NCBI GenBank assembly: GCA_028278335.1 | Contig: JANQEN010000203.1 | Coordinates: forward strand, 222,868-286,867 | Direction: 5' to 3' | Origin: Chitinivibrionales bacterium | GTDB taxonomy: Bacteria; Fibrobacterota; Chitinivibrionia; Chitinivibrionales; JANQEN01 | DNA: 64,000 bases | The notes under the pieces: model-generated | The model's input: the letters and a program-made list of their open reading frames with translations, nothing else | What the model was told of the DNA's origin: nothing | Databases searched by the model: none | Shown: positions 26,668 to 36,623 of the stretch, piece by piece | Layout: every line of letters starts with the position of its first letter | How positions within the stretch are numbered: position 1 is the first letter of the stretch | Made by a program: the position numbers and the translations under genes

Positions 26668-28479
26668 ATGAACTTATCTTTTGTAGATATTACAACCTTT
26701 GGCTTATTTATTGCGCTTGTTATTTTCATCTCTCTTTTTAAATCACGAAAGGTTGATGACTCAGAGGGATATTTTCTTGCGGGACGTGGTTTGAGTTGGT
26801 GGCTGATTGGTTTTTCTCTTATTGCAGCGAATATTTCCACAGAACAATTTGTTGGTATGTCTGGACAAGCGGCAAATTATGTGGGCCTTGCTATTGCTAG
26901 CTATGAATGGATGGCAGCAATTACTTTAGTGGTTGTCGCCTTTCTCTTTCTTCCTAAATTTCTCAGTACAGGAATCTATACAATACCAGAGTTTCTTCAG
27001 TATCGATATAATGAGCTCTCGCGTACAATCATGGCAGGATTTACCATGATTATCTACGTGTTTGTCACCATTGCCGCAGTCATTTATTCGGGTGCACTTA
27101 TGGCTGACACACTCTTTCCATCTGTAAATGTTACCTCCGGAGCTTGGATAATCGGTATCATTGCTGCGGTATACGTTGTCAGTGGTGGCCTTAAGGCTTG
27201 TGCCTGGGCTGATCTCTTGCAGGGTTCTGCTCTTATTTTGGGTGGTGGGATTATTACTTTTTTTGCCTTTAAAATATTAGGAAACACCCCAGTGGCTGAG
27301 CTTGCCTTTACCAATACCGCAGTTTCCTCTGTTTCCGATTCCGCAAGTGGATGGACTAAATTCTTTGCTCTCAATGCAGACAAATTACACATGAAGCTTC
27401 CTGCTACTGATCAGATCCTCCCCTGGACGGCATTAGTCGTAGGATTATGGATCCCAAATTTTTATTACTGGGGACTGAATCAATATATTACTCAGCGCAC
27501 CTTGGGATCAAAATCTCTTGCCCAAGGGCAAAAGGGAGTTGTCTTTGCGGCAGCCTTAAAACTGGTGATTCCTTTCATCATTGTTTTTCCTGGAATTATT
27601 GCATTTAATCTTTTTCATACAGATATGGCAACAGAAGCAGGAAAAGACAATATAGCAGTACTAAAGCTTTACGAAAAGGCGAAAGCGAATGCTACTACTA
27701 GTAAATATGTTTTTACAATGGACGAAGCTTGGAAAAAACTCAATCCAGAACAAGCACAAGAGATTGAAGCCTATAATTCATCGATACAAGCATCGCAGGG
27801 AGAATCGGTTGAAAAGAAAAATTTAGTGGGCTATAAGTATGACACCGCCTTTGGTTTGCTCATCCAAAAATTGCTTCCCTTTGGTGTTGGCTTACAGGGA
27901 TTTGTCCTTGCAGCAATTCTTGGCGCAGTAGTAAGCTCTTTAGCTTCAATGCTCAACTCAGCCTCAACGATCTTTACAATGGATATTTTTCGAAAATATG
28001 TCAACAAAGAGGCTTCACAAAAACAACTGGTTTCAGTTGGTCGTGTTTGTGTGGGAGTCTTTGTTGTAATCGGGTGTATAATCGCGCCAAAACTAGGTGA
28101 TCCAAAGTTCAAAGGAATCTTTACCTATATCCAAGAATTTCAAGGATTCATCTCTCCTGGGATCCTTGCAGTTTTTCTTTTTGGCATTCTTGTCAAACGG
28201 GCACCTGCAATTTGTGGCGTCATTGGTTTATTGATAAATCCTATCATGTATGGCCTATTAAAACTCATTCTTCCAGGACTAGCTTTTCTTGACAGGATGG
28301 CTGTATCCTTTTTATGTGTTCTTATAGTTATGGGTATTATAACGCTATTAAAGCCACTTCAAAAACCAATTTCTTTGCCCTCAAACACCACTATAGATTT
28401 AAAGCCCTCTCATTCTGCAAAAATGTTTGGTATTGGAGTAATTATCGCAACAATTGTACTATATATAATATTTTGGTAA
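26668..28479 (+). CDS. Sodium:solute symporter (SSS family), probable galactose/galactoside importer
   Basis: The 603-residue polytopic protein has SSS landmarks: YFLAGRGLSWWLIGFSLIAA, NISTEQFVGMSGQAAN, GGLKACAWADLLQG, and PNFYYWGLNQYITQRTLG, close to bacterial SGLT-type sugar carriers. It should import a monosaccharide with Na+. An AAGGGGAT site precedes the ATG. Position between GH35 and the galactose genes supports galactose as the substrate. Confidence 0.9.
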   Translation: MNLSFVDITTFGLFIALVIFISLFKSRKVDDSEGYFLAGRGLSWWLIGFSLIAANISTEQFVGMSGQAANYVGLAIASYEWMAAITLVVVAFLFLPKFLSTGIYTIPEFLQYRYNELSRTIMAGFTMIIYVFVTIAAVIYSGALMADTLFPSVNVTSGAWIIGIIAAVYVVSGGLKACAWADLLQGSALILGGGIITFFAFKILGNTPVAELAFTNTAVSSVSDSASGWTKFFALNADKLHMKLPATDQILPWTALVVGLWIPNFYYWGLNQYITQRTLGSKSLAQGQKGVVFAAALKLVIPFIIVFPGIIAFNLFHTDMATEAGKDNIAVLKLYEKAKANATTSKYVFTMDEAWKKLNPEQAQEIEAYNSSIQASQGESVEKKNLVGYKYDTAFGLLIQKLLPFGVGLQGFVLAAILGAVVSSLASMLNSASTIFTMDIFRKYVNKEASQKQLVSVGRVCVGVFVVIGCIIAPKLGDPKFKGIFTYIQEFQGFISPGILAVFLFGILVKRAPAICGVIGLLINPIMYGLLKLILPGLAFLDRMAVSFLCVLIVMGIITLLKPLQKPISLPSNTTIDLKPSHSAKMFGIGVIIATIVLYIIFW

Positions 28480-28525
28480 ACAATAAAAAACTGTTACCTT
28501 TCATCATTAACAGAAGAAGTATTAT

Positions 28526-29665
28526 ATGAATAATTCTCCAAACGAAAACAAGAGTGGCTCTCAAGAAACATACTATGCTCTTTGCCAAGACACATTCCCT
28601 ATTGGCGGTCAATCAGCTGTGGAGCTTCAGGCTCCATATCATGAAGGACAATCTACTCCTTCAATCGTAAATGCAACTATACTCCCTGGATATGGTATGA
28701 ATGTTTTTCAAATCACTGCCTACCTTCCAGGACTTGGGTTGTTTAACATGCTCACCTCTTTACCGCTTGATGAGGCAGCTACCTATTTGAAAGAGGAACC
28801 CTTTGGAAATCGTTCATTCATGGTTGGTGGTGCCATGCTTATCCCTTTTGCTGGACGTATCCGTGGCACCTTATGTGCGGATGGTAAGTCCATATCTATT
28901 AACATACAGGGAAACCAGGTAACCCTACCAGCAAATTGGTCTTCCAATGGAAACACAGGTGGGGAAAAAGTCGCCATGCATGGATTAATTCTTGATCGAC
29001 CAATGGATTCCATCAAAACTGGAAGTGACGAGGATACTGCTTTTGTCGAAGCCAAACTCCTTGCTCATGACTATGGCATTAAATGGCCCGGATCTGCAGA
29101 ACATACTTTTAGATATTCCTTAAAGGAATCAGCCTTTTATATCTCAATTACAACTAGAAATGTAGGTGACACCGAGCTCCCCTTTTCAATTGGATGGCAT
29201 CCCTATTTTACATTCCCTAGTAAATCTCGGGAATCAATCAAGCTTCATATCCATTCACAGGATCGCGCAGAGCTCAATAATTATGGAGATGTTTTTCCCA
29301 CAGGCACGCTTCTTCCTTTAGAAAACTCTCCCTTTGATTTTGGCAGTAACAGCGGCCAAGAATTGGGTACTCTCTTTCTAGATGACTGCTTTACTAACTT
29401 AAAGAGAGATGAAAAAAACAATTGTCGTACAACACTCTATGATTCAAAATACAATTATGGTGTTGATATCACAGCAAATGATTCCGTAAAGGCATTTCAA
29501 GTATTTGCACCAGTTGACCAGCCCTTTGTGGCAATAGAGCCGCAAATGAATCTTCCCGATCCGTTCAATAATAACATTTGGAACGATCGAGACACGGGCA
29601 TGATCTTTTTAAAACCCGGTGAATTTAAAACCTACACAGTAAAGGTTGCATTATTTCAGAAATAA
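28526..29665 (+). CDS. Aldose 1-epimerase family protein (galactose mutarotase-like)
   Basis: The 379-residue protein has the GalM-type motifs FAGRIRGTL, the active-site MHGLILD, SIGWHPYFTFP and VAIEPQMNLPDPFNN, in which the Glu is the expected catalytic base. No signal peptide is visible, so it acts in the cytoplasm, interconverting the beta and alpha anomers of galactose before galactokinase. It is longer than typical GalM by a poorly conserved N-terminal ~60 residues. It lies between the symporter and galK. Confidence 0.88.
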   Translation: MNNSPNENKSGSQETYYALCQDTFPIGGQSAVELQAPYHEGQSTPSIVNATILPGYGMNVFQITAYLPGLGLFNMLTSLPLDEAATYLKEEPFGNRSFMVGGAMLIPFAGRIRGTLCADGKSISINIQGNQVTLPANWSSNGNTGGEKVAMHGLILDRPMDSIKTGSDEDTAFVEAKLLAHDYGIKWPGSAEHTFRYSLKESAFYISITTRNVGDTELPFSIGWHPYFTFPSKSRESIKLHIHSQDRAELNNYGDVFPTGTLLPLENSPFDFGSNSGQELGTLFLDDCFTNLKRDEKNNCRTTLYDSKYNYGVDITANDSVKAFQVFAPVDQPFVAIEPQMNLPDPFNNNIWNDRDTGMIFLKPGEFKTYTVKVALFQK

Positions 29666-29706
29666 CCCAAGATATTTTGTTTACTAATCGGTATAAGGAA
29701 CAGGAA

Positions 29707-30891
29707 ATGGACAGCTTACAACAACTGGTTCAGCAGACCTTTATAGCTCGCTTTGGCAATCAACCTTCTATTATTGCACTTGCCCCTGGACGAGTAAACA
29801 TTATTGGTGAGCATACCGATTATACCGGTGGTTTTGTTTTTCCAGCTGCAATTGACAAAGAAATTATTATTGCAGTTGATAAAAATGATACTGATACAAT
29901 AACAGGTTTTTCCGTTGATTTTAATGAAGAAGCATCGACTAACCTTGGCGCCTATGATCCCACCCACCCTAAGGAGTGGTTTCGCTATATTCTCGGTGTT
30001 CTTGATGAACTCCAAACTATTGATCAACCCTTGGAGGGATTTAACTTCTGTATTGCTGGAAACATACCGGTTGGCTCAGGGCTCTCCTCTTCAGCAGCTG
30101 TGGAAATGGCAACCTGCATCGCTATGGAAAGGCTCTTTAATTTTTCCTTAGAGGACCAAGCAGCAGCTCTATTGTGTCAGCGAGCTGAAAACAATTTTGT
30201 CGGCGTCAACTGTGGCATAATGGATCAGTATATTTCTCGCGTTGGTAAGGCAAATCATGCAGTAAAAATTGATTGCTCAGACCTCACTATTCAAACAGTT
30301 TCCATAAACACTCCAGACTACTCCTGGATTATAGTTGATTCAAAAAAACGTCGGGGATTGGTTGATTCGGAATACAATAACAGACGAAAAGAGTGCGAAG
30401 AGGGGCTTGCAATTGCCCAAAGGGAATTTTCCGAGCGAGAGATATCTGGATTACGTTCACTTTCCATTGCAGACCTTGGAAGACTTGAAAAAGTCTGTTC
30501 TCCAATTGTATTCAAACGTATTAAGCATGTCATATCCGAAAATAATCGTGTTCTTGAAACTGAGAAAGCTCTTCTGGAAGGTGATATTAAAACAATTGGC
30601 GACTGTCTGTATGCTTCACATGCTTCACTACGTGATGATTTTAATGTCTCCTGCAAAGAACTCGATTCTTTGGTAAACATCTTAAAGGATACAGGTGACG
30701 TTGCAGGAGCTCGATTAACAGGAGCTGGATTTGGTGGATGTGTTATTGCCTTAGTAAAATCCGATGCAATTGGATCGGTCATAGCGTCTATAAAGCAACA
30801 CTATACATCAGATTGTTTACAGGAAAATGAGTCAGCAGCGATTTGGCCGATTGTTATTTCTGATGGCGCACGCATCATTCATAAAGAGTAG
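29707..30891 (+). CDS. galK: Galactokinase
   Basis: I chose ATG 29707 behind AAGGAACAGGA; the TTG at 29677 is rejected. The 394-residue GHMP kinase has all three family motifs: APGRVNIIGEHTDYTGGFVF, the ATP-binding PVGSGLSSSAAVEMA, and LTGAGFGGCVIAL. It phosphorylates alpha-D-galactose to galactose 1-phosphate in the cytoplasm. GalT and GalE are not in the window, so the rest of the Leloir pathway must be elsewhere. Last gene of the plus-strand block, convergent with lacI. Confidence 0.96.
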   Translation: MDSLQQLVQQTFIARFGNQPSIIALAPGRVNIIGEHTDYTGGFVFPAAIDKEIIIAVDKNDTDTITGFSVDFNEEASTNLGAYDPTHPKEWFRYILGVLDELQTIDQPLEGFNFCIAGNIPVGSGLSSSAAVEMATCIAMERLFNFSLEDQAAALLCQRAENNFVGVNCGIMDQYISRVGKANHAVKIDCSDLTIQTVSINTPDYSWIIVDSKKRRGLVDSEYNNRRKECEEGLAIAQREFSEREISGLRSLSIADLGRLEKVCSPIVFKRIKHVISENNRVLETEKALLEGDIKTIGDCLYASHASLRDDFNVSCKELDSLVNILKDTGDVAGARLTGAGFGGCVIALVKSDAIGSVIASIKQHYTSDCLQENESAAIWPIVISDGARIIHKE

Positions 30892-31006
30892 AATTCAGCA
30901 AATGGTCAATACACTCATGTACCAAATTTTTTAGTCATCAATGCATAGTTGACCGATAGGTTATCAGAAGTATTGTTATGGTAACTTAACGGTGAAGACG
31001 TATGGA

Positions 31007-32026
31007 TTAGGTAGTTGATCTCACCATAAGTTTAGTCTTAAGTTTTCTTCTCTTCGGTTTAAAAAGTGAACTCTTACTGTTTATCTCTTCTAAGAGCATT
31101 TTTGCAGCAATTGATCCCATCTCATAGGCTGGCTGTGACACACTGGTTAAGGGTGGATTAATCAGCGAAGCAATAGGGTTGTCACTAAATCCAACAATGG
31201 CAAGCTGCCGAGGAATCCGAATCTTCTTCTCCTTACACTGCATAAACACCCCAATTGCTACAGGATCATTTACACAAAATACAGCATCAGGCTTTGGGGA
31301 AAGCTTCATGAGCTTTTTAAATCCTCGAATGCCATCTTCTTCATCCAGCCCACCATCAATGATATACTCCTTGCGAAATTGTATCCCATTTTTCTCTAAG
31401 GCTGCCCTATATCCCTTGATTCGGTTTTTGCTGATTTCCAAATGTGTTGGTCCTGCCAGATGGACAATCCTTTTGTATCCAGACTGAATTAAGTGTTCCA
31501 CAGCCTCAAAAGCACCTTGCTCATCATTTACAACAACTTTATTTGCCTTGATATCACAAACCCGATCAAAGAAAACCAAGGGGATATTGCGCATTTTAAC
31601 CACATCAAAATGGTCTGTATCTTGAGTTGTCTGAGAAATTGAAACAATAATTCCTGCAACAGAGTATGAGAGGAGTGAGCGAGTATTGATGATCTCTCGG
31701 GTATAATCTTCATTTGATTTGCAAACAAAAATACTATAGCCAGCTTTATATGCCACATCTTCTATGCCATCCAAGACAGAGGAGAAGAAATCATGTTTGA
31801 TCTCAGGAACAATAACACCAATGGTTTTCGTCCGTCCCCTTTGCAGGCTTTGAGCTATTGAGTCAGGCTGATAACCAAGCTTGTTTGCCAGCTCACGGAT
31901 CTCTTTCTTCTTTTTATCACTAATATCGGGATAATCGCGTAAAGCCCTGGAAATTGTAGAGGGAGCGACTTTCATATATTTAGCAAGGTCTTTAATTGTT
32001 GTCTGCTTCCCGCCATTTCCAAACAT
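31007..32026 (-). CDS. LacI/GalR-family transcriptional regulator of the island
   Basis: Residues 8-55 form a LacI helix-turn-helix (TTIKDLAKYMKVAPSTISRA then LRDYPDISDKKKKEI) with a hinge helix (YQPDSIAQSLQRGRTKTIGV). The rest is a periplasmic-binding-type effector domain (GVIVPEIKHDFFSSVLDGIE ... FGFSDNPIASLINPPLTSVSQP in shortened form). It is full length (339 residues). The helix-turn-helix and hinge suit the ACGT-centred palindromes found in front of the island's genes, and one lies before its own start, suggesting autoregulation. Most likely it represses until a sugar inducer, perhaps galactose or an oligosaccharide, binds. Confidence 0.93.
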   Translation of the reverse strand: MFGNGGKQTTIKDLAKYMKVAPSTISRALRDYPDISDKKKKEIRELANKLGYQPDSIAQSLQRGRTKTIGVIVPEIKHDFFSSVLDGIEDVAYKAGYSIFVCKSNEDYTREIINTRSLLSYSVAGIIVSISQTTQDTDHFDVVKMRNIPLVFFDRVCDIKANKVVVNDEQGAFEAVEHLIQSGYKRIVHLAGPTHLEISKNRIKGYRAALEKNGIQFRKEYIIDGGLDEEDGIRGFKKLMKLSPKPDAVFCVNDPVAIGVFMQCKEKKIRIPRQLAIVGFSDNPIASLINPPLTSVSQPAYEMGSIAAKMLLEEINSKSSLFKPKRRKLKTKLMVRSTT

Positions 32027-32076
32027 CTATTTCTACCTTGTATCTAAATAATAAAACTATGGTGTTAATTATCCAG

Positions 32077-32100
32077 TTTTCCGCATACGTTTTCGGAAAA
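32077..32100. promoter_or_regulatory. LacI-family operator before lacI (autoregulation)
   Basis: A 24-base near-palindrome running TTTTCCGCATAC then GTTTTCGGAAAA, with two mismatched pairs, 51 bases before the lacI start. The right half is the best copy of the consensus half-site extended by the AAAA flank. Confidence 0.75.
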
Positions 32101-32226
32101 ACCAAACGATTAAATATAATAATTTTCGGTGACAATACCTACTCAAATCACGATTAAATAAGCATTCCACCATCTGGAAGTAATTGAGAAATGGACCACC
32201 CGTTGGCTAATCAATAACTATTGATA

Positions 32227-34161
32227 TTACAAACCAACAATTATCTTTGAGTAGGAACTCCTCATTTGTCCATTAATTTTTAACACATAGAGGCCCGAAG
32301 GTATCTTGGTTAAATCGACTATTGCTCTTGAATTGTTTGCCCTCTGCACTAAGATAACTTTTCCCTGTACTGTTACCAATTCAATGTGTTTTATAGTATT
32401 CTTACTGGAAATTGCTATTTTCTTGCTTTCAATTTGAATAGAAAAAGGTCTTGGAAGTTCACTATTTGAGCCATTATTAAAAATAGCGACCGTTGATAAA
32501 TTAATGGTGTCTATGATATCCTTTGATTGTACAGTAATATCTTTCGTAAAAAGCACTTGATTATTTTCATATATTTTTAATTCCGGTTTTGCAGATTTGG
32601 TCACACCAGTATATACAGCTTGTCCATTTTTCCAGCTGATTCTATCACCATTATTTTTTAGATTTACCTTTAAGCCACCAACCGGTTTTCCGTGGGCCAT
32701 TAAAACAAAGGTTGCTCTAATTTTTTTCGATTCGTAGGCCCAAGAGAAATTCTTAGAGCGAAGATGGGACATCTCCATGATATTAAGCAAGTTAGCTACA
32801 GTATCCTTGTAATTAGAAGCTATATCATTCTGCTCAGCTCTATCATTTTTTAAATTAAAAAGCTTAACTGCGGCATAGGGATTGTCTTTCATTTTGTATT
32901 GAACGGCCTTCCATTTTCCCATTCGGGCTGCTCGACGACCATTTCTTTCAAAAAATTCCCAGTAGAGAAAATCATGCTTCGGTTGCTCTGGCTGTCCCAA
33001 AAGTTCAGGTAAAAATGATATGCCGTCAATATCCTGTGGCATATTCTGATTGATAAGATCTGCACAGGTGGGTAAAAAATCCCAGAATGCAGAGATGTGA
33101 TTCGATTCTTTTCCCTGTGAAATTTTTCCTGGCCAACTTACGATAAAGGGGACACGAATACCAGCTTCATAGAGATCACGTTTTAGCCCTCTGAGGCCTC
33201 CCCTGCTGGCAAAATAATTCGGTGCAGCACCACCTTCATTATGGGGCCCATTATCACTGGTAAACATTATAATAGTACTGTCTAATATGCCATGTTCTTC
33301 CAATTTGGTGACAATTTGCCCCACATATAAATCCAAGCGATAGACCATAGCAGCAAAGGTCGCATGACATTTCTTTTGGGAGCAGTAGCCGCCAACGCTA
33401 GTATTTTGTCCAATATAATCTGCGCCATTATGTACCTTTTCGGGATTAAATTTTCCATCAAATTTCTGAAAGATTGAATCCTGTGGTACAATCAATTCAG
33501 CGTGAGGAATTGTGTAAGAGCAGTACATATAAAAGGGTTTGTCATTATTATCCTCAATAAAGTCTAAAGCCTTTTCTTGGATAACATCAGCAGAGTAGGT
33601 AACCAGGTCCCTAAGATTGTTCCCTGGAAGAGGGTGCCGCTGACCATTATCAATGAGATATTCCACATAGTATCGATGAGCTCTAGCTTGATCAATATAC
33701 CCAAAAAACTCATCAAATCCCTGTGTGTTAGGATCACCTTCGCTTCCGGGCTCACCAAGCCCCCATTTTCCAAATTGACCAGTGGTGTATCCAGCTGCTT
33801 TAAAAAGTTCGGCCACAGTTACTGAGGATGCTGGCAACGGGAACTTACCATTCCCCTTAATTGGTGTGTGTCCTGTGTGTTGTCCGGTCATAAGGCATGA
33901 CCGAGATGGTGCACTAACTGTGCTTCCTGAATAATGATCGGTGAATTTTATTCCACGCTGAGCCAAGCGATCAATATTAGGTGTAAGAAACTTTTTTTGA
34001 CCATAGCAGCTTAAGTCGCCATACCCCAAATCATCCGCTAATATATAGATAACATTGGGTTTTTCTTGGCAATGGGTGTTGCTCAACCGCATAATACCGG
34101 CTAAAAGAATATATGCAATGGAATAGTTAAGAATGGCTGGTCTTAGGAATGAGAACGACAT
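32227..34161 (-). CDS. Secreted sulfatase A (Ser-type, S1 family)
   Basis: I chose ATG 34161, where the signal peptide begins (MSFSFLRPAILNYSIAYILL), rather than the far upstream ATG at 34263, because the operator would otherwise fall inside the gene. The formylglycine motif is SAPSR with Ser83 as the residue to be oxidised; Ser-type sulfatases are matured by anSME, which is encoded at 43730. Metal-binding pieces are ILADDLGYGD and FTSDNGPHNEG. A sorting tail (HIELVTVQGKVILV ... SGLYVLKI) ends it. An extra beta domain at ~500-570 (ISWKNGQAVYTGVTKS) is shared with sulfatase C. It hydrolyses a sulfate ester of the glycan. Confidence 0.92.
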   Translation of the reverse strand: MSFSFLRPAILNYSIAYILLAGIMRLSNTHCQEKPNVIYILADDLGYGDLSCYGQKKFLTPNIDRLAQRGIKFTDHYSGSTVSAPSRSCLMTGQHTGHTPIKGNGKFPLPASSVTVAELFKAAGYTTGQFGKWGLGEPGSEGDPNTQGFDEFFGYIDQARAHRYYVEYLIDNGQRHPLPGNNLRDLVTYSADVIQEKALDFIEDNNDKPFYMYCSYTIPHAELIVPQDSIFQKFDGKFNPEKVHNGADYIGQNTSVGGYCSQKKCHATFAAMVYRLDLYVGQIVTKLEEHGILDSTIIMFTSDNGPHNEGGAAPNYFASRGGLRGLKRDLYEAGIRVPFIVSWPGKISQGKESNHISAFWDFLPTCADLINQNMPQDIDGISFLPELLGQPEQPKHDFLYWEFFERNGRRAARMGKWKAVQYKMKDNPYAAVKLFNLKNDRAEQNDIASNYKDTVANLLNIMEMSHLRSKNFSWAYESKKIRATFVLMAHGKPVGGLKVNLKNNGDRISWKNGQAVYTGVTKSAKPELKIYENNQVLFTKDITVQSKDIIDTINLSTVAIFNNGSNSELPRPFSIQIESKKIAISSKNTIKHIELVTVQGKVILVQRANNSRAIVDLTKIPSGLYVLKINGQMRSSYSKIIVGL

Positions 34162-34224
34162 ACTTTTTCCCTTATAAAATATAAAAATTGTGCGTGAATT
34201 TTTTCTACTGTACTTACTCATTAT

Positions 34225-34238
34225 GCAAACGTTTTCGA
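34225..34238. promoter_or_regulatory. LacI-family operator before sulfatase A
   Basis: GCAAACGTTTTCGA, centred on ACGT, lies 64 bases upstream of the chosen start of the leftward sulfatase A. Confidence 0.82.
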
Positions 34239-34310
34239 TATTAATATAATTCATTTTGTTCATTTTCGACTATATTTATTAGACACACAAATAAACCAAA
34301 ATGGAAGTTT

Positions 34311-34324
34311 CGAAAACGTTTGCA
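34311..34324. promoter_or_regulatory. LacI-family operator before sulfatase B
   Basis: CGAAAACGTTTGCA is the reverse-oriented form of the site at 34225 and lies 102 bases upstream of sulfatase B. The two operators are 86 bases apart centre to centre in the divergent promoter region, a distance that could allow looping. Confidence 0.82.
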
Positions 34325-34425
34325 CGACCACTATTTTTGAGCTATATTATGTGTATACGTTAACGCAACTTAATAAGCCTTTTTTCGCACCCAGTTGAAT
34401 CGCACATATAACCGGTGATTGGCCT

Positions 34426-36570
34426 ATGAATTTTCGAGTATCTGTTCTAATTATTTCGCTATATCTTCTTATTGCTATACATGAAATAAGTGGCCAATCT
34501 AAACCAAACATACTAATTATCATTGTTGATGACCAAGGATATGCTGATCTCAGTGCCTATAGCCATGCAGCAAGCGATATTAACACTCCTAATATGGATA
34601 GACTTGCAAAGGAGGGAGTCCTTTTTACGAATGCCTATGTATCAGCACCAGTATCAAGTCCCTCCCGGGCTGGTTGGAACACGGGTCTCTATCAACAACG
34701 ATGGAATTTTAATGCTGGGTGGAACCCAGGATTGCCCGATAGTGTGAAAAGCATAGCCCAATTCATGAAATCTGGTGGATATAAAACTGCACGTATTGGA
34801 AAAAACGACTTGGGAAAAGGTTACTTTTCTCATGATGCGCATGAGTATCCACTCAACCATGGGTTTGATCACTTTCTTGGGTTCTCCGCTCACGCCCATG
34901 ACTTTTTTCTTCTGTCTCAGGAAATTGCCAATATCACTCCCGATCCAAATGGTACCAGTGCCCATTTAGGCCCGCTTATGCATAATAAGGGGTACAAGAG
35001 TTATTCATCGGGATATACAACTGAGATCTTTACAGACTCGGCAATCCAATACCTGGAGAACCATATAAATGCCCCCTTCTTCTTGGTGCTCTCCTATAAT
35101 GCGGTGCATCACTTAATCCATGAGGTACCAAAGAGATATCTTGACAAATACAATGTATCTGCTATACCGAATTACAATCCTCGAACTATGGGTAAGTATA
35201 ATGCCTACTATAATAAATACAACAAACTAAATCCAATAACCAATGCAGAAATGCGCAGGTATTACCTGGCAAATCTAAATTGCCTCGATGATAACATTGG
35301 TCGTGTTTTGGATAAAATGGATGACTTGGGTATTTCTGACAGCACCTTGGTTATTTACTTTTCCGACAATGGTGGTTCCCCGTTAACGGGAGCGAATAAT
35401 CAACCGCTTCGTGGTTCTAAATATGTTTTATTTGAGGGCGGACTCCGAATACCCTTCATTATGCGCTGGCCAAGCATTTTACCAAAGGGCAGCCTCTATA
35501 CTTATCGTGTGTCAACATTAGACATTCTACCCACTATTTGTGCTGCCACCAATACTCCTATATCAAGCAATGATCGCTTAGATGGGTTCAATATTTTAAA
35601 TGCGGTTATCAATAACAAGCCCTCTCTTACCCATGATAAGCCTCTGTTTTGGAAATTTAATAAGCAAATTGCCGTGCGCCAAGGCAATTGGAAATATGCC
35701 TACACCAATGATTACACCAGCCGCCAGGCTACCAACCAGATACTCCAAGGACCGGATAAGGAATTAAAAGAACGACTATACAATCTTGCGATAGACCCTT
35801 CAGAGCAAAACAATCTTTTTACTGCATACCCTGATACAGTTTTGCAATTAAAAGAGCTTATTTCACAGTGGGAAGCTGATCTGTTAGGATTTCCTAATGG
35901 GACTGGCACACGGGTTGATGATAAATCGGGGCTGATCACCTTTTCTGGTTCATGGGAACGAAACACCAATGCCAGTGGGAACTATCTCTTTACAAACACA
36001 TCTAGTAAAACAAAAAACGATAAAGCAGAGTTTACCTTTATTGGCACTGGCATAAAGCTCTATGTACAAAAGGGAAAAGCTGCAGGTAAATTCGATGTTT
36101 ATCTTGATGGCATTAAAGTAAAAACGTGCGATGGCTATGCTTCATCTATAAAAACAATGCAAGTGGCTTTTGCAGATACGACTCTTCCTTTAGGTAGTCA
36201 TACCATTCGCACTATTGTTCGCGGTGACAACAATGCCTCTAGTACAAACTATTGGACAAACATCGATTTCTTTGAATATTATGACACCAGTGCAACGCAT
36301 ATTATAAATGATATAGTGGGACGACAGCAAAATCGCAAGAACTATGCTATGACCTATCTTGGCCAAGATCATGTGAAATTTGATCTCATCGCACCTTCTC
36401 CTGCTGGATTGTTTATGTTACATGATGCACGGGGCCGATTAATCTATAAAACCAAACACCCAAAACGCTCTGTAACAATAAAAAGATCCACAACCCATCC
36501 TGGCTTGTACATTGCTACATGGAAGTGTTCGAATTCCTCTCTCTCTCATAAATTCATGATCTTACATTAA
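34426..36570 (+). CDS. Secreted sulfatase B (Ser-type) with C-terminal sorting domain
   Basis: Signal peptide (MNFRVSVLIISLYLLIAI), sulfatase domain (~25-490), a ligand-binding-like beta domain (~500-625, with FTFIGTGIKLYVQKGKAAG, resembling carbohydrate-binding accessory domains) and a sorting tail (PAGLFMLHDARGRLIYK ... HPGLYIATW). The motif SSPSR puts the formylglycine at Ser77, so it should need anSME. Metal ligands are visible in IIVDDQGYADLS and YFSDNGGSP. It differs strongly from sulfatases A and C and probably acts on another sulfate position. Followed at 54 bases by the phosphoesterase-LamG gene. Confidence 0.9.
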   Translation: MNFRVSVLIISLYLLIAIHEISGQSKPNILIIIVDDQGYADLSAYSHAASDINTPNMDRLAKEGVLFTNAYVSAPVSSPSRAGWNTGLYQQRWNFNAGWNPGLPDSVKSIAQFMKSGGYKTARIGKNDLGKGYFSHDAHEYPLNHGFDHFLGFSAHAHDFFLLSQEIANITPDPNGTSAHLGPLMHNKGYKSYSSGYTTEIFTDSAIQYLENHINAPFFLVLSYNAVHHLIHEVPKRYLDKYNVSAIPNYNPRTMGKYNAYYNKYNKLNPITNAEMRRYYLANLNCLDDNIGRVLDKMDDLGISDSTLVIYFSDNGGSPLTGANNQPLRGSKYVLFEGGLRIPFIMRWPSILPKGSLYTYRVSTLDILPTICAATNTPISSNDRLDGFNILNAVINNKPSLTHDKPLFWKFNKQIAVRQGNWKYAYTNDYTSRQATNQILQGPDKELKERLYNLAIDPSEQNNLFTAYPDTVLQLKELISQWEADLLGFPNGTGTRVDDKSGLITFSGSWERNTNASGNYLFTNTSSKTKNDKAEFTFIGTGIKLYVQKGKAAGKFDVYLDGIKVKTCDGYASSIKTMQVAFADTTLPLGSHTIRTIVRGDNNASSTNYWTNIDFFEYYDTSATHIINDIVGRQQNRKNYAMTYLGQDHVKFDLIAPSPAGLFMLHDARGRLIYKTKHPKRSVTIKRSTTHPGLYIATWKCSNSSLSHKFMILH

Positions 36571-36623
36571 ATTAAATCCACTTACATGATTTTTTTCTAA
36601 CGGCACGAAGTGAAGGAGACACA

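Noticed and set aside
34162..34263. N-terminal extension of sulfatase A from an upstream ATG
   Set aside because: It would place the operator inside the coding region and put 34 residues before a clear signal peptide; ATG 34161 with AAGGGA upstream is better.
34351..34370. Extra operator-like sequence GTATACGTTAACGC between sulfatases A and B
   Set aside because: It shares only the ACGT centre and lacks the AAAACG or CGTTTTC half-sites of the eight accepted operators.
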